Program-made: the position numbers and the translations under genes | DNA from: Boothiomyces macroporosus | Lineage: Eukaryota; Chytridiomycota; Chytridiomycetes; Rhizophydiales; Terramycetaceae | NCBI GenBank assembly: GCA_027604185.1 | Contig: JADGKB010000017.1 | Coordinates: 62,001 to 126,000 of the forward strand | DNA: 64,000 nucleotides | Direction: 5' to 3' | Notes under the pieces: model-generated | Database searches by the model: none | What the model saw: only the letters and a program-made list of their open reading frames with translations | Told to the model about the DNA's origin: nothing | Shown: in pieces, positions 33,634-45,121 of the stretch | How positions within the stretch are numbered: the stretch's first letter is position 1 | Layout of the letters: each line of letters starts with the position of its first letter

Positions 33634-35413
33634 TTAATTTGATTTGGTAGTTAGACTTGTCAGCATCATAACAAGGATAAAAACTATCACAATGGTGCAA
33701 ATGCTACTTGCCAGCAAAATGCATTTGTGATTATGTAAAAATCGCAGTGCTGGAGACATTCTGCTGAGTTCTTCTTCACTGGGATAGCAGCACTCGCATG
33801 GGAAAGCCTCTCCTATAATTTCGAAATCTTGTGCATTCGCTTCTTCTCCCGTGTACTCTTTCATTTCAAATAATTTTGCATCTTCAGGATTAATCGCATT
33901 GTTTCTAAATATTTGACGAATTTTAGAGGTCTCCAAGAATTCATTATCGTTTGCAAAATATACAGCATCATAAAATATGGTTTCTTGTTCCTCTTCTCTT
34001 ACTCCATCAATTTTATTCATCTGAATAACTGGTAGTTCCTCCTCTTCATCGTCTCTAATTGTTTCCAGCTGAGGGGAGAGTGGTGATTTTATACCTGGTG
34101 AAAGCGGCGATTTCATACCACTAGGGAGTTCTGCTGTTGCAGAGAACGGCCGAACTTGGTCATAGTGATCCCCTTCTGGTTCCGTTTGTTGATTTTTCAG
34201 CATTCTTTTTTCTTCCTCCACCATTTTGGTCCATTCCAGGAAGGATGCAGGCGCCCCAGATGCAGATACAGCATTTCGGTATGATAAAGATCGTCTGTGA
34301 CCTTTTTGAGTCTTTGGCACAATATTTGGGAGCTCTTCCTTTGGAATAGGGACGGCAAATCGGGTAATTACTCCTTTCTCTCCTATAACTTGATTATTCC
34401 CATTGACCATCAGTTGTCCGGTTGGAAGCATTGAAGTTACATTTAATACAGCTGATCCTCTTCTATCTTGCTTAACTGGGGAGGTGACTTGAGTGATTGG
34501 AAACTCAAAAACGGTCTGTCTTCTGCCACTGTTGGGACCCTTTCCTTCAAGAAACTCTTCACGTTTTGTATCTGCAAGTGGTGTGGAAAACTTTCTTTTA
34601 AACTGATTCATAACTGCAGGGACATTTTTAGGCTGAGACAATTCATCATATGCAACCTTGTGCGTTGCAATAGTTACTTGGCCAACCTCTTGGTCGGCTG
34701 GATTCACCATTGGTATATTTGGAAGGGGTGACATTGGTGTTCGAGAGGAAGGTGACAATGGAGAATTTTGGGAAGCATTTGATTTGAAAGAAGATATTTG
34801 AATAGACAGTCGCGGCTTCAAAGAAGATTTTCGGCTCTCTGTTGAATTGCTTGCTGGCTGGGGTGGACTAGGACCAGTTGACTTTCTCGCTTCCTCACTT
34901 TTCTTTCCATTATCAGACTTTCTACCAAAAGAAGCGGTTTGGCCCTTTTCAACATTTACAGCCAGAGGGGCACTTGAGTCTTCTGTTTGAGGAGCAGCTG
35001 GGTCGATTGTGATTGCAACTTCTGGATTTGGCTGGGGAGTGGGTTTGACTATATAATACATGACGTTTCCTATAATATCTGAATTAGTGAGAGGATTCAA
35101 AACATGCAGACGATGTATATATCTCTTTTTTAGATAAATTTGAGTTTGGAAGAGAGTTTTGTTTAGATGAAAAGCATTGTAATATGAGTAGAAGGCCTGG
35201 GGTTATTAATTCTCGTACCTTTCCCGGCATCTTTGGATCTAGCGTTTGAACTCTGGCAATTATAAAGCCTTTGGTGTTTTTTGGTTCAGCATTGAAATGC
35301 ATTTGGACAAGATCTTCGAAAGTTTCCAAACAAAAGGAATCTTCATAGTCCCCAGATATGGAATCAGTCACTTCTTGAGCATCTCCTTCTAAGAGTCTGA
35401 TGATAACACCCAT
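33634..35413 (-). CDS. Unknown tandem paralogue 1, C-terminal TM protein
   Basis: One 22-nt intron near 35197-35218 is spliced to 585 aa. It shares with its neighbour (35511-36745) an N-terminal domain of about 120 residues: SGDYEDSF, EPKN-KGFIIARVQT, FYSYYNAFHLNK and HRLHVLNPLTNSDIIGNV. Both also share a later block RRSLSYRNAVSASG ahead of FLEWTKM. The middle is Ser/Pro/Lys-rich and phosphosite-like. The tail has a Cys cluster FPCECCYP and a single TM (about residues 556-578, SSICTIVIVFILVMMLTSL). No family is recognised. The topology suggests a tail-anchored or type II protein with a large cytosolic domain. Its ATG lies 97 bp after the stop of its paralogue. Confidence 0.78.
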
Positions 35414-35510
35414 TTTTTATAAAAAGCAAACGCGTAATTCTCAAAGCACATTTGAATGACGTCTTGCAAATCACCTTTGAGAAACTATCTCTAAAAATAT
35501 ATTTGAATTA

Positions 35511-36745
35511 CTACATCCACTCGCAAAGACTTGATTGAGTTTCATCTTCATCTTGCTCTCCTTTATACTCCTCCATTTCAAACAGACGAATTTCCTCGTA
35601 ATTGATAGCATTAGAACGGAACACCTGCCGTATTTCAGAAGACTTTAAATAGTCGCTATCGGTGGCAAATAGGTAACCGTCGAATATAGTAACGTTTTCA
35701 TCAAAGCTTGGGCCTTCTGGTGTAATTTGTTCAGGAGAAGCTATTGTGGTAGAAGTTATCGTGAAAGGTTTTACGTTATCGAAATTGCCGTCTTCTTCTG
35801 AAACATTATCAATAGTTTGCCTGTCTTCTTGGATCATTTTCGTCCATTCGAGGAACGTGGCAGGAACCCCACTTGCTGATATTGCATTTCGATAGGACAA
35901 GGACCTTCGATGGCCCTTCTTTGTTGCTGGTACAATTTTCGCAATGTCCTCTTTGGGAAGAGGAACTGTAAACCTTGTAATTACACCTGGTGGAATATTG
36001 ATGCGCTCAAATTTGTTTACATGTAATAACCGATTTGGGAATTTTGCAGTGAGAGTGATATCAGATGTTCTTCTTTTAGGTGATGCGTTAAATATTTGAT
36101 TTGCTTGAACTTTGACCAATTTTTCGCCATCGTCTATGCTAATCGAAGGTCTCCCAACTGAAGAAGGAAGTATTACTGTGCTTTTAAATTGAATGTGTGA
36201 CAGCTCGTCATCATTGACTTCATCCATAACGATTTGATGTCCACTTATTGTCCACTCAGCTTGAACCCCACTTTCAAACTCTTTCACGGTGGGAGTTGGT
36301 GCCTTTTCTTCGCCTGCGGCTGCCAAGGTTTTGATCGTTTGAGCCCTTTTTGCTTCAGCTTCTGATATTGGTGGAGAAACGTGGAAATACAACACATTGC
36401 CAATGATATCAGAATTGGTCAACGGATTCAGAACGTGTAATCGATGAATATATCTTTGCTTGAGGTATATTTGAGTTTGAAAGAGAATTTTGTTGAGATG
36501 AAATGCATTGTAGTATGAGTAAAACACCTGCGTCAATCATATCGGACCTTTTCTGGCTGCTTTGGATCCCATGTTTGAACCCTAGCTATTATGAATCCCT
36601 TGCGATTTTTAGGTTCTGAATCCAGATGCATTTGACACAAGTCTGCAAAAGTATCAAGTGTAAATGAGTCTTCATAATCCCCTGAAACGGAATCTATGAT
36701 TTCCTTTCCTTGACTGTCCCAGAGCCTAATAATTACGTTTCTCAT
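35511..36745 (-). CDS. Unknown tandem paralogue 2, lacking the TM tail
   Basis: One 20-nt intron with donor GTCCGA is removed, giving 404 aa. The N-terminus (VIIRLWDSQGKEIIDSVSGD, then YEDSFTLDTFADLCQMH) aligns residue by residue with paralogue 1. So do HRLHVLNPLTNSDIIGNVLY and RRSLSYRNAISASGVPATFL. The C-terminal IRQVFRSNAINYEEIRLFEM is also shared, but the protein stops at SSLCEW where paralogue 1 continues into a Cys cluster and membrane anchor. The intron sits at the same place in both genes, so they arose by tandem duplication after intron gain. Function unknown. Confidence 0.78.
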
Positions 36746-36890
36746 GGCGAAAGACGCGATTGGATTTTCTGTTTATTTTTTAATTTAAACGCTCAAGTCT
36801 TTTGTTTACCAATGACGATTGATAAAAGCTATTTATGCTGTCCAAAAACTTTGCTGCGCCAATCAAAGTATCCCTGGTGTTACAGAAACA

Positions 36891-38966
36891 TTACCTCGAT
36901 GGAGATTTTTCAATCTTGCTGTATAATCTCAAAAAGGAACTTTCAAGAAATTTAAGATCAGCAGGAGTTGAATTAGTATTTGGAATGAAATCGCGAACGC
37001 AGTCTGAAATCTTTTGGTAATATTTCGTATCTTGATCCACATTTATGCAAGTTTCCAGACATATTAAAATTGATCGGGCAACAACTTTTTCATAAACCCA
37101 CCTTTTAATAACTGATGTGGGAAAGTATTTTTTCCATATCATGATATTTTTTATCAGCTATTGTTAGTACATTTTACTTTAAATTGGGACTCCAACCACT
37201 TCTCCTTCGCTAATGCCTCTTGATTATTGCCTGGGTATGAATTGACTGGCCCAACATGATCCAATAACTCCTTCACCACATCGGTTATTCTATCTTCTAG
37301 CGAATCAAGCAAATCTTGAAATGGGTTGGATTTCTTTGATACATAGTCCAGAATATTGTTCAAGCATTTAAAGAGATTGTCCGTTTGAGTGTTAGAATAG
37401 ACATCATAGTTGTTTAATATGATATTTCTCAACTTTGGAATAATAGTTTTTTCAACAATGCTGGCTACTAATTGGTCGTCAGGATCTACGACACTAGATG
37501 TCATTCCAAATTTGGACAGCTCGTCATGCCATTTCATGTTTTCTAACTTTGTAAAACTCTATCGTTAAAATGCTTGAACCTCTAATGGATTCCAATTCAG
37601 TAGCTCGTGACGGACATACATATCAAACACTCCAGCCAAACTAAGGGATCCATAAGCTTGCTCATATTCCTTTGGGTATTGAAGTTTCCAAGTTTCTAAT
37701 TTTGCTTTCACAAGGGATAGATTTTTATAATTCTTTGATGCATCTTCAAATAATAGCAAAATCCCATGATCAATATCGCTTTCTATAATTAATTTGAGAG
37801 TACTTGACTTTACATCCAAGTTCATTTCCTCGTTTAGAGCCTCTGGCACTTTGCCTTTAAAAATAATATTTCCGTGGGTGTCCATTTCCTGATACCTTTC
37901 AAAATAACTCTGCTTCACAGTTTCTGAATTCAAGTCCAAGATGTCCTGCTCGATTTGCTCCAAGATTGGCATTTTTGCATCCATAAATTCGGCTAAATCT
38001 CTAATATAACTGCTCAGCTCCTGAAAGTAGTCAAAACGCTGGGATTGCACCTCTGTTTCGCCCTTCATCTTGGATATTAGCTCATTAGATTCCATGATTT
38101 GCTTGTTTGATACATCAACCTGCTGTAGATGCCCCTCCAGTGTAACCTTCAAGTTATCGACAGAATATTGCAAGTGTCTAACTATTTCATCTACGGGAAG
38201 CAGATCTGGTATATTTGGAACTGTCTTTAGTCTTAAATTTACTTGGTATAGAAATAGGTTTTTGCAATCCACGCTCCTCCAATATAATTTCCTGTTTTGC
38301 CCGTTTACCCAGATGAATCCTTTGCATTTCCCATTCACGAACTTGCTCGTCATCGGATTCCTCCCCTTTATTCCTTGAATTAGTCTCATAATACTGCAGC
38401 AAATCCAATTTTTCTTTTTTTGCTAGCTCCTTTGCTTCTTTGACTGCATTCATCCCAAAGACTATTGATTTGCCCTTGTAATCATCAAACGCTTCCTCTG
38501 CGTCTAATTCATCTTCGTCCACTTCCAATCTGGACTCTTCTTGTGCTTTGGCAACTGACTTTTCGTGAATTGGAATATATTCAACATTGGATGCCTGTTC
38601 CGCTTGTTTCCGACGTTCTTCCCTCAACTTTTTGGTAGCATTGATACTTTCTTCATCTGGGATATACACATCTACTGGATTTTCCAATTCAGCATCAGCG
38701 AAATTTCCTGGACGAGTGGTATTCATTTTCAATTTCATTTCCTCCAATTCAGCCTTAGAGTATCCGCTGCGTGCTTGCGACACTGTGGGTTCCTTGACAG
38801 TATTTAATAATCTTTTCTCATATTTCAATTCCGGACCTTCTGATTCCATGCTGGTTAAAATCTTTTTCCTCTTGATTGGCTTTGCTATTACTACTGGACC
38901 GTCATCTTCTTCCTCGTCGACTTGTTTTTTCCTAAAGCTTTTTTTCTTTCTGGATGCAAAGTTCAT
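36891..38966 (-). CDS. PAXBP1: PAXBP1/GCFC1 family spliceosome-associated protein
   Basis: Three introns (22, 21 and 20 nt) give 670 aa. The N-terminus is basic then acidic (MNFASRKKKSFRKKQVDEEE), with PDEESINATKKLREERRKQ, KGKSIVFGMN and EQVREWEMQRIHLG, the last matching the animal LSRWEQEQIRKG. The GCFC domain includes FQELSSYIRDLAEFMDAKMP, ETWKLQYPKEYEQAYGSLSL and LLNWNPLEV, then IVEKTIIPKLRNII, all aligned with the family order. GCFC proteins act with the Prp43 helicase in intron-lariat spliceosome disassembly (yeast Ntr2-like) or in transcription. Its presence fits a genome with very many introns, but this is not evidence of a special role. Confidence 0.87.
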
Positions 38967-38984
38967 AGATCAAAGTCAAAAAGT

Positions 38985-40964
38985 TTAACCTTTTTTTTTA
39001 TTCTTTAAATCCAAGGTTGCTTTGGTTACTGCCACGGTTGGTAAAATGTTTCCTATGATTAGCACTCAGTACCTTTCGAAGCGGTAGCGATTTCCGCCAA
39101 GTTTTCATTCCTGGTGAGATACCTGGTAGAAATTCCTTTAGGGATCAGAGAGGTTTTCAATAGTGAATCCAATTGATTTTGCAAGCGCTGTACTTGTTTG
39201 TTATGCTTCTCGAGGGATTCCTGTTCAGCTTCCTGGTCAGAATCATCAGAAACCAAAATATCTGCTTCTTCGGCTGCCTTTTTGAACCAGTCTTTAGAGT
39301 TTTGAGACTTCTTTTGCTTGTGTTTCAACTGGTCAAGCTGGCGAGCAATAGTCAGTCTTTGTTTCAAGACGGATGTTATCGAACCATCTACTGGGAAGTC
39401 GTCGATTTGATCTAATTAATACTATTTTACCTCTTTTCAGCGTGTAACAAATCTTTTTGTACAGAGTCTGCTCTTCAGGAGAACAAAGCATAATACTCAC
39501 TCCCTCGCTATTCAACCCTCTTGCGGTTCTTCCAGATCTATGCACATAAATTTCTGCAGATCTTGGGAGTTGATAATGGATGACATGGTCAACTAATGGA
39601 ATATCCAATCCTCTGGAGGCTACATCGGATGCAATCAACACTGCATTTGGAGCTTCCTTAAACCTTTCAAGATTCTTGATTCTTTGTTTTTGTTGCATTT
39701 CTGCGTGTATTCCATAGACATCTGGCAATAGCAGTGATAAAATTGGTACCAATCTACGGATAGCATCAATACTGTTAACAAACACAATGCTTTTGCCTAA
39801 GTACCTGCACAATATATAATAAACCATCAAATCTTTGTCGGTTTTCAAACAGTCAATCTTTGATTCAATTACTCCTTTTGCTGTAACTTCTTTTCGAGAA
39901 ATGTTTACATAAATCGGAGACTTGTCTCTGAACTCAATTTTGTCAATCAAGTTTTCCAAAAGAGCACCTTCGCCAGTAGTCGATTTTGATTTCTTGACTT
40001 TCTTGTTTTTCAAATTTGCAGATTCGATCATGGTAGCTGAAAAGATGAAAGTCTGTCTTTTAATTGACCTGATTTCGTCTTCACTCAGTTTGCTAACAGA
40101 AATTGCACTAATAATTTCATGCAAATCTTTAAAGTGGCCAGCTTCGAGCATTCTGTCCGCTTCATCCAACACCAAGAACTTGATTTTCACCAATTTTTCA
40201 ATAAGCTCTGGCGTCTATGTTAATTTATATTACTGTTTGCATAATCGCCCACAGCCGTCCTGGCGTTGCTACTATGACATCTGGTGTTTTGGAAATTAGC
40301 CTATTTTGCTTTTCGATGGACATACCTCCAACAATTGGTACCACATACTTGGATAGATTCGAACCCGCTTTTTTTAAATGTTCTGTGACTTGCAGTGCCA
40401 GTTCTCTTGTCGGGACAAGGATAAGTCCTGTCACGCAGTCCAACTGTTCAGTTTCGTTTGCCAAATAATTTAGTATCGGTAATCCAAATGCCAAAGTTTT
40501 CCCAGAGCCCTAAAGTTAATTCAAAATACTGTTTCTGCGGCACCAATTACGTCTTTATGATGAACAATTGAATGTTTCAAGGTTTGTGCCTGAATTTCAG
40601 TCGGCCTAGTATATCCCAACTCTTTCAGATTGTTCAAAATAACTGAATGTAGATTGTAGCCGCTCCAAAGCTCCATACCAGCGCTGTCAATTGCTTCTGG
40701 CTCTGTTTCCTTTGGTATATCAACTGCCGTCATCTTTTTCAGCTTTTTTGGCTTCTCCTTTTCTTTCTCAGCAAATTCGTCCAACGGAATGAAATTTGAC
40801 AAATCCAAATCGTCCTCAACCTCGTCTGCGCTAACAAATTTCCGCTTCTTAGTTTCTGGAGTGCTCTGCATCAACTCTTCCTCCGTAATCTCCTCTAAAG
40901 AGTAAAAGCTGGCATCTGCACACCCAAGGAATTTATTTGTCTTTACTGGCTTCCACTTTCCCAT
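38985..40964 (-). CDS. MAK5: DEAD-box RNA helicase, DDX24/Mak5 type
   Basis: It encodes 633 aa; four introns (20, 19, 19 and 20 nt). The start is the ATG of MGKWKPVKTNKF, the usual Mak5/DDX24 N-terminus. Helicase motifs in order are RPTEIQAQ (Q), AETGSGKT (I, made by splicing 40510-40529), PTRELALQ (Ia), TPGR (Ib), DEAD (II), SATM (III), IASDVASRGLDI (V) and HRSGRTAR (VI). The region between II and III holds a Lys-rich insertion typical of this subfamily. After the core comes a coiled segment with DWFKKAAEEADI, also in DDX24. The family works in 60S ribosome biogenesis. Starts 23 bp from the divergent TRF4 gene. Confidence 0.92.
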
Positions 40965-40987
40965 AAAAAACAAAAAAAAATAATCAC

Positions 40988-42701
40988 ATGGAGGATTTTA
41001 TTAAATTCGAATTTTCAGACGAGGAACAATCGGAAATATCAAAAGAATCCGAATTTGAAAAATCTTGGTTAGATAAAGATTATCTATCGGTCGATCCATT
41101 GACACCACTCCCAATCCCACCTTGGGTTGGGAAAAGGAAAACGTACTCTAGCGATTATGTGAAGATGTAAATATTTTATAATCCAGGCTCAACCAGGAGA
41201 TTAGGGATTATATAGATTATGTCCGTCCTACAACTGCGGAGCATCAAATGCGGATAATCGCTGTAAAGAGGCTGGAAACGGTTGTCAAAAGTGTGTGGAA
41301 GAACGCAAAAGTACACAATTTTGGAAGTTTTGAAACTAGACTATATTTACCATCAAGGTAAGACTGATCGATGCCAGAGGGTTCCATTTTGAAAGAACTT
41401 TTGTTGGTCTTTCAAAATGGAACCCTCTGTGCAAAGATTCATTAGAAAAGATTCTAACCGATTAGCGATCTCGATTGTGTTATAATGGATAGTTCGCTGT
41501 ATACTCCACAATGTTTATTTGACCTTCGAAACGGATTGGAAAAGGATGGAATAGCAAGTAGAATAGATGTTATCGCAAAATCCAAGGTAATTGCAAGGTT
41601 AATCAGGTCCCAATTGTAAAATACGTAGATTCATTCACTAACTACAACGTTGATGTATCATTTAATGTTGGAAACGGAGTTGAAGCGGCTAAAATTGTAA
41701 AGAGAAGTGTGGAAGATAAGAAAATAGGCAACACTGTCAGAATGCTCATGCTCCTGCTTAAGCAGTTTCTGGTTCAGAGACATTTAAACGAAGTGTTTAC
41801 TGGAGGGCTTGGGAGGTAACATATTTTTTACTCAGTTATGCTTTGCTATGCCTAATAACTTCATTTTTAAAAGTACTTTACTATTAAATTAGCTACACCC
41901 TCGAGTTCAAAGTGGTGAGATCGACCCAGAGGAAAACATTGGGGTGTTGCTTATTGAATTTTTTGAATTGTATGGAAAGAACTTTAATTACGCAAATGTT
42001 GGTATAAAATTCCAAGGAGATCGAAGTATATACTTTCCAAGAGAGAAAGCAGCGGGATATAGTGGGTTTGGTAAACCATCACCACTTCAGGTCATGGATC
42101 CTCAAGATGCTAGTAATTTGAACTTGATTCAGCGAACGATATAACAAGAGGCTCCTATAACTATCAGGTGGTTAAAAATGCGTTTGGAAGAGCGTTCATG
42201 ACGCTAACCTCCATGATAGGAGCGGGATACGAAAGAAAGTATACCAACCGTAGAATTGATGGCGAATTCGCAGATAACGAGCGGTACATGATAACCATGC
42301 TTGGAAGTATCTTGACTATAAGCCGTTCGGTGATGGAGCATCGGGACTTTATCGAAACTAGGTATGCCAGCTATTCAAAAGGAGACTGGAGCGACTTTGG
42401 CAATCAAAATTACTTGAATACAGACAAGCCTGCTGAAGTTCAAAAAAGGAAGAGGGACGACAGCTCGGATTCTGAATCTATTCATGAAGTCGATGAAGCT
42501 GAATTTCTGCATTTGAGCAAAAGGGCTCGAAATCATTCAGCGCGAAGGTCCAATGACAGCAAGGAGTCTGGAGAGCTCTCTGATTTCAAAAGTTCTGGAA
42601 ATTACGACGATGAGGATGAATTAATCTCCCATAAGAGAGGCAACAGTAATAGGGGATTGACTTTAGGGAAAACAAAGAAGAGTTTCAAGATTAATAAATG
42701 A
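40988..42701 (+). CDS. TRF4: Non-canonical poly(A) polymerase, Trf4/Cid14/PAPD5 type
   Basis: It encodes 501 aa; six introns, five of 20 nt and one of 108 nt (41358-41465). The nucleotidyltransferase site HNFGSFETRLYLPSSDLDCV (GS-x(n)-DxD) is completed only by splicing the 108-nt intron. The third catalytic Asp is in YNVDVSFN. The central and PAP-associated parts contain LLLKQFLVQRHLNEVFTGGL, GSYALLCLITSFL and GVLLIEFFELYGKNFNY. The C-terminal tail is Arg/Ser/Glu-rich. As the catalytic subunit of TRAMP-like complexes, Trf4 adds short A tails that target nuclear RNAs to the exosome. It shares a 23-bp start-to-start spacer with DDX24/MAK5. Confidence 0.93.
41358..41465 (+). other. Oversized 108-nt intron of TRF4
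   Basis: Donor GTAAGA and acceptor CCGATTAG bracket 108 nt, five times the local intron length. Splicing restores LPSSDLDCVIM at the polymerase active site. A 20-nt local-style intron could end at 41377, but that would leave a reading with stops and break the motif. The extra length is the hairpin at 41375-41429 plus flanks. Confidence 0.75.
41375..41429. repeat. Perfect intronic hairpin, 22-bp stem, 11-nt loop
   Basis: Arm 41375-41396 (begins cagagggttccatt) is the exact reverse complement of arm 41408-41429 (ends tggaaccctctg). The loop is acttttgttgg. Beyond the stem, TGC and GCA can add three pairs across a one-base bulge. No similar inverted repeat was noticed elsewhere in the window. 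It could be a small inverted-repeat element inserted in an intron, or a hairpin RNA precursor. Confidence 0.85.
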
Positions 42702-42737
42702 TTTCTACCCACGTTTTTGATTTTGATTTTTTTTGTG

Positions 42738-43814
42738 ATGAAAGACAAGGACAAAAAGGAGGAAATATTACCCCCTTTACCTGGGCCAACCGAGGCACCA
42801 ATAGTTGGCATTCCGGGGTTGCTGGCAGGGTTTGCAAGATCGTTTGCGACCAATGTATCGTTCGTATTAATCGCAATGTTCAAAGGAACTATTGGATGGT
42901 GGTTCAGGTAGATAATATATTAAAAAGGGTTCCTATAAAGATGTTTAGACCTTACGCAATTAATCCTTGGGCAATATTCTTTGAATTGGCTCAGCAAGAA
43001 GGGACTAAGCTTACTCCTGCATTCATCACAAAAACTATACGGAACGAAGGCTTTAAAATTGTGCAACTGAACGTACTCCCGTTCTTGTTTGCAAATGCAA
43101 TAGTGGGAGGGGTTTTGTTCAATGTTTACACCATTTCAGGAGATTATTTAAAGAGCCTTTCGCCAACACATCAATGCTGGCATGATTTTTCTGCAGGTGC
43201 TATTGCTGGATGTGTGCAAACTTTGCTATCCACACCACTAGCCAGATTTCACACGGAATTGCAGAAAGCTGATTTTGTAAAAAGGCGGCATGACGGTTTA
43301 CATAAAATTTCCAATGATGTCTACAAGCAAATCCCTGGTGAAAAACATAAACATTTGTTTCGCGGAATGGGATATAACTGTATTCGGTATGTGTGCGACT
43401 AATTGCAGAGATACCGCTGGGTTTAGTATGTTTTTTGGTGTTTTTGAATCGCTGTCATATTATGGAAAGATTTTCAATTCAAAACTATGGAAATTCGATC
43501 GAAATTCACACAACAGCAGGCCTACAACTTTAGCATGTGCTGATGGACTAATTGTGATTGGCTCTGGAGCATTTGCTGGCGCGGCATACCAAAGTGTCGT
43601 CTATCCTCTGGATAAACTGAAAAAGGAAGTTCAAAATGTAAAAAAACTGACAAATCAAACCTCTAATCTAAGAATAGCATCATCGATTGTGCAGCATAAT
43701 GGTGTTGGATCCTTTTTTAGAGGAATTGCTCCACAACTGGTCCGAGTCATGCCACCCAGTGCTCTTGGGCTTTTTGTCTATGAACTTACTAGTGAATGGA
43801 TTCAAAAGCTGTAA
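42738..43814 (+). CDS. Divergent mitochondrial carrier-family protein
   Basis: It encodes 344 aa after introns of 20 and 22 nt. Start is the ATG of MKDKDKKEEILPPLPG, 36 bp after the TRF4 stop. Carrier-like features include STPLARFHTELQ (second signature, degenerate) and YPLDKLKKEVQN (third signature). Gly/Arg blocks KHLFRGMGYNCIRDTAGFSM and GSFFRGIAPQLVRVMPPSAL also fit. The first repeat lacks the classical P-x-D-x-x-K motif, so the protein is a diverged member. The substrate is unknown. The acidic N-terminal extension with PPLPGPTEAP is unusual. Confidence 0.78.
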
Positions 43815-43974
43815 TATATATCACTTGCTTAATTTTCCAACTCTCACGTTTACCACACATAGTGCGGTGGTTTAAGTTTTATCGGTCTGTTATTGTACAC
43901 TGGTCCGTGAGATAATTTTCTTGAGTTGTAGGTGAAGACTTTGACTAATCCAGCGAGGAAAATTCGCGTTTCCT

Positions 43975-44976
43975 ATGAATCAACAAACAATAGAACAGCT
44001 CTGGTCATCTTTAGATGATATGGCAAGGAGAGATCCAAAGGTGAACAAATTGCTGATTTAGGAATACAGGCAGTATATTGACTCGCTAACGAAACAAGCA
44101 GATATTGATTCCAGAGCCATAAAGCCAGGTTATTACATCAAAGCAGAATCAGCAGATAAATCAAAGCATATTCTAAATATCTGCTATTCCAAAGCGGTGG
44201 AGGACTCTCCGGATAATTACAATATTCCCACTCTCATGTCAGAGCAGAGAGTACACATGGATAAGGACGGTAAATACTCTTTAACCGCAGAGAGTGTTTT
44301 CGTTTATGACGCTGTCTTTCACCCAAACATTTATAGCAAAAAGCAGATTGAAAAGGATGTGAGAGATCTGGCTGTAAGTTGCGTGCTGGAGCTGTTCAAA
44401 GTGCGCTTACTTCCTTCAAGTACTTGAAAGTTTAATCTAGCCTTCCAAATTGTGGAAGATGAATATTTTGGACCTTATGGTTGGGATGACACTAAAGGCA
44501 AAGCAATAACAACAGAAGAAATAAAGAATAAAGGCGAGAAGCAACTTTCACTGGCTGAAATTGAGAGGCTTCTAAATGGGAAAAATATATCCTTACCATC
44601 AGCTTCTATTTCGGCGGCACAACCAGATAATGACAATTTTGAAATGAAGATGCCAAATGAAAAGTCCGCTCAATCAAAACCAATGATCCAGGAGGTAAAG
44701 GAAAAGGAAATCAAAAAGTGGATAATACCGGAATTCTCTACCAAGAGCACGGGGGAATGTATGGAAGTAACGGTATTCTTGCCAGAAATAGAATCTAGCA
44801 AAGACATTGAATACACGCAGCTGGAACCAGGAAAATTTCAGATTAAGGCAGGTGAAAGGTATCTGTTTCAACACAGTATTCCAGAAACTTTTGACTGTGG
44901 GAATATGAATGGAAAATTCGTGTTAGCAAAGCGAAAATTGAAAATGAAGTTTTTTAAAGCATCTGTGGCCGCTTAA
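43975..44976 (+). CDS. PIH1 domain protein, PIH1D2-like
   Basis: Two 21-nt introns (one with donor GTGAAC) give 319 aa. The N-terminus IEQLWSSLDDMARRDPKEYR resembles PIH1D2 (FWSMLDDLAQNNPAEYQ). The PIH1 region includes KSKHILNICYSKAVEDSPD, IPTLMSEQRVHMDKDGKYS and VYDAVFHPNIYSKKQ. A C-terminal CS-like beta domain (CMEVTVFLPEI to LAKRKLKMKF) follows an acidic linker. PIH proteins are HSP90 co-chaperones; several assemble axonemal dyneins, and PIH1D2 tends to occur in ciliated organisms. This supports, but does not prove, a flagellated stage. Confidence 0.78.
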
Positions 44977-45088
44977 TAAAGATAAATGAAATCGCTAGTG
45001 TATTATTTAACAGAATGTGGATTAATTTCATCGGCTTTTTTACCTTGATTTCAACAAGGAATTAGCACGCCACTTGCAGCCACACGGG

Positions 45089-45096
45089 TATAAATA
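45089..45096 (+). promoter_or_regulatory. TATA box of the PHD gene
   Basis: TATAAATA lies 26-33 bp upstream of the ATG at 45122, inside an otherwise G+C-richer stretch (cacacggg before it). Position fits a very short 5' leader, as expected from the compact spacing. Confidence 0.45.
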
Positions 45097-45121
45097 GGGA
45101 AAGGTTTTACTAATCACAAGA

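Noticed and set aside
41358..41377. A 20-nt local-style intron at the start of the large TRF4 intron
   Set aside because: It would leave the hairpin in the mRNA, introduce a stop and break the SDLDC catalytic motif; the 108-nt intron preserves it.
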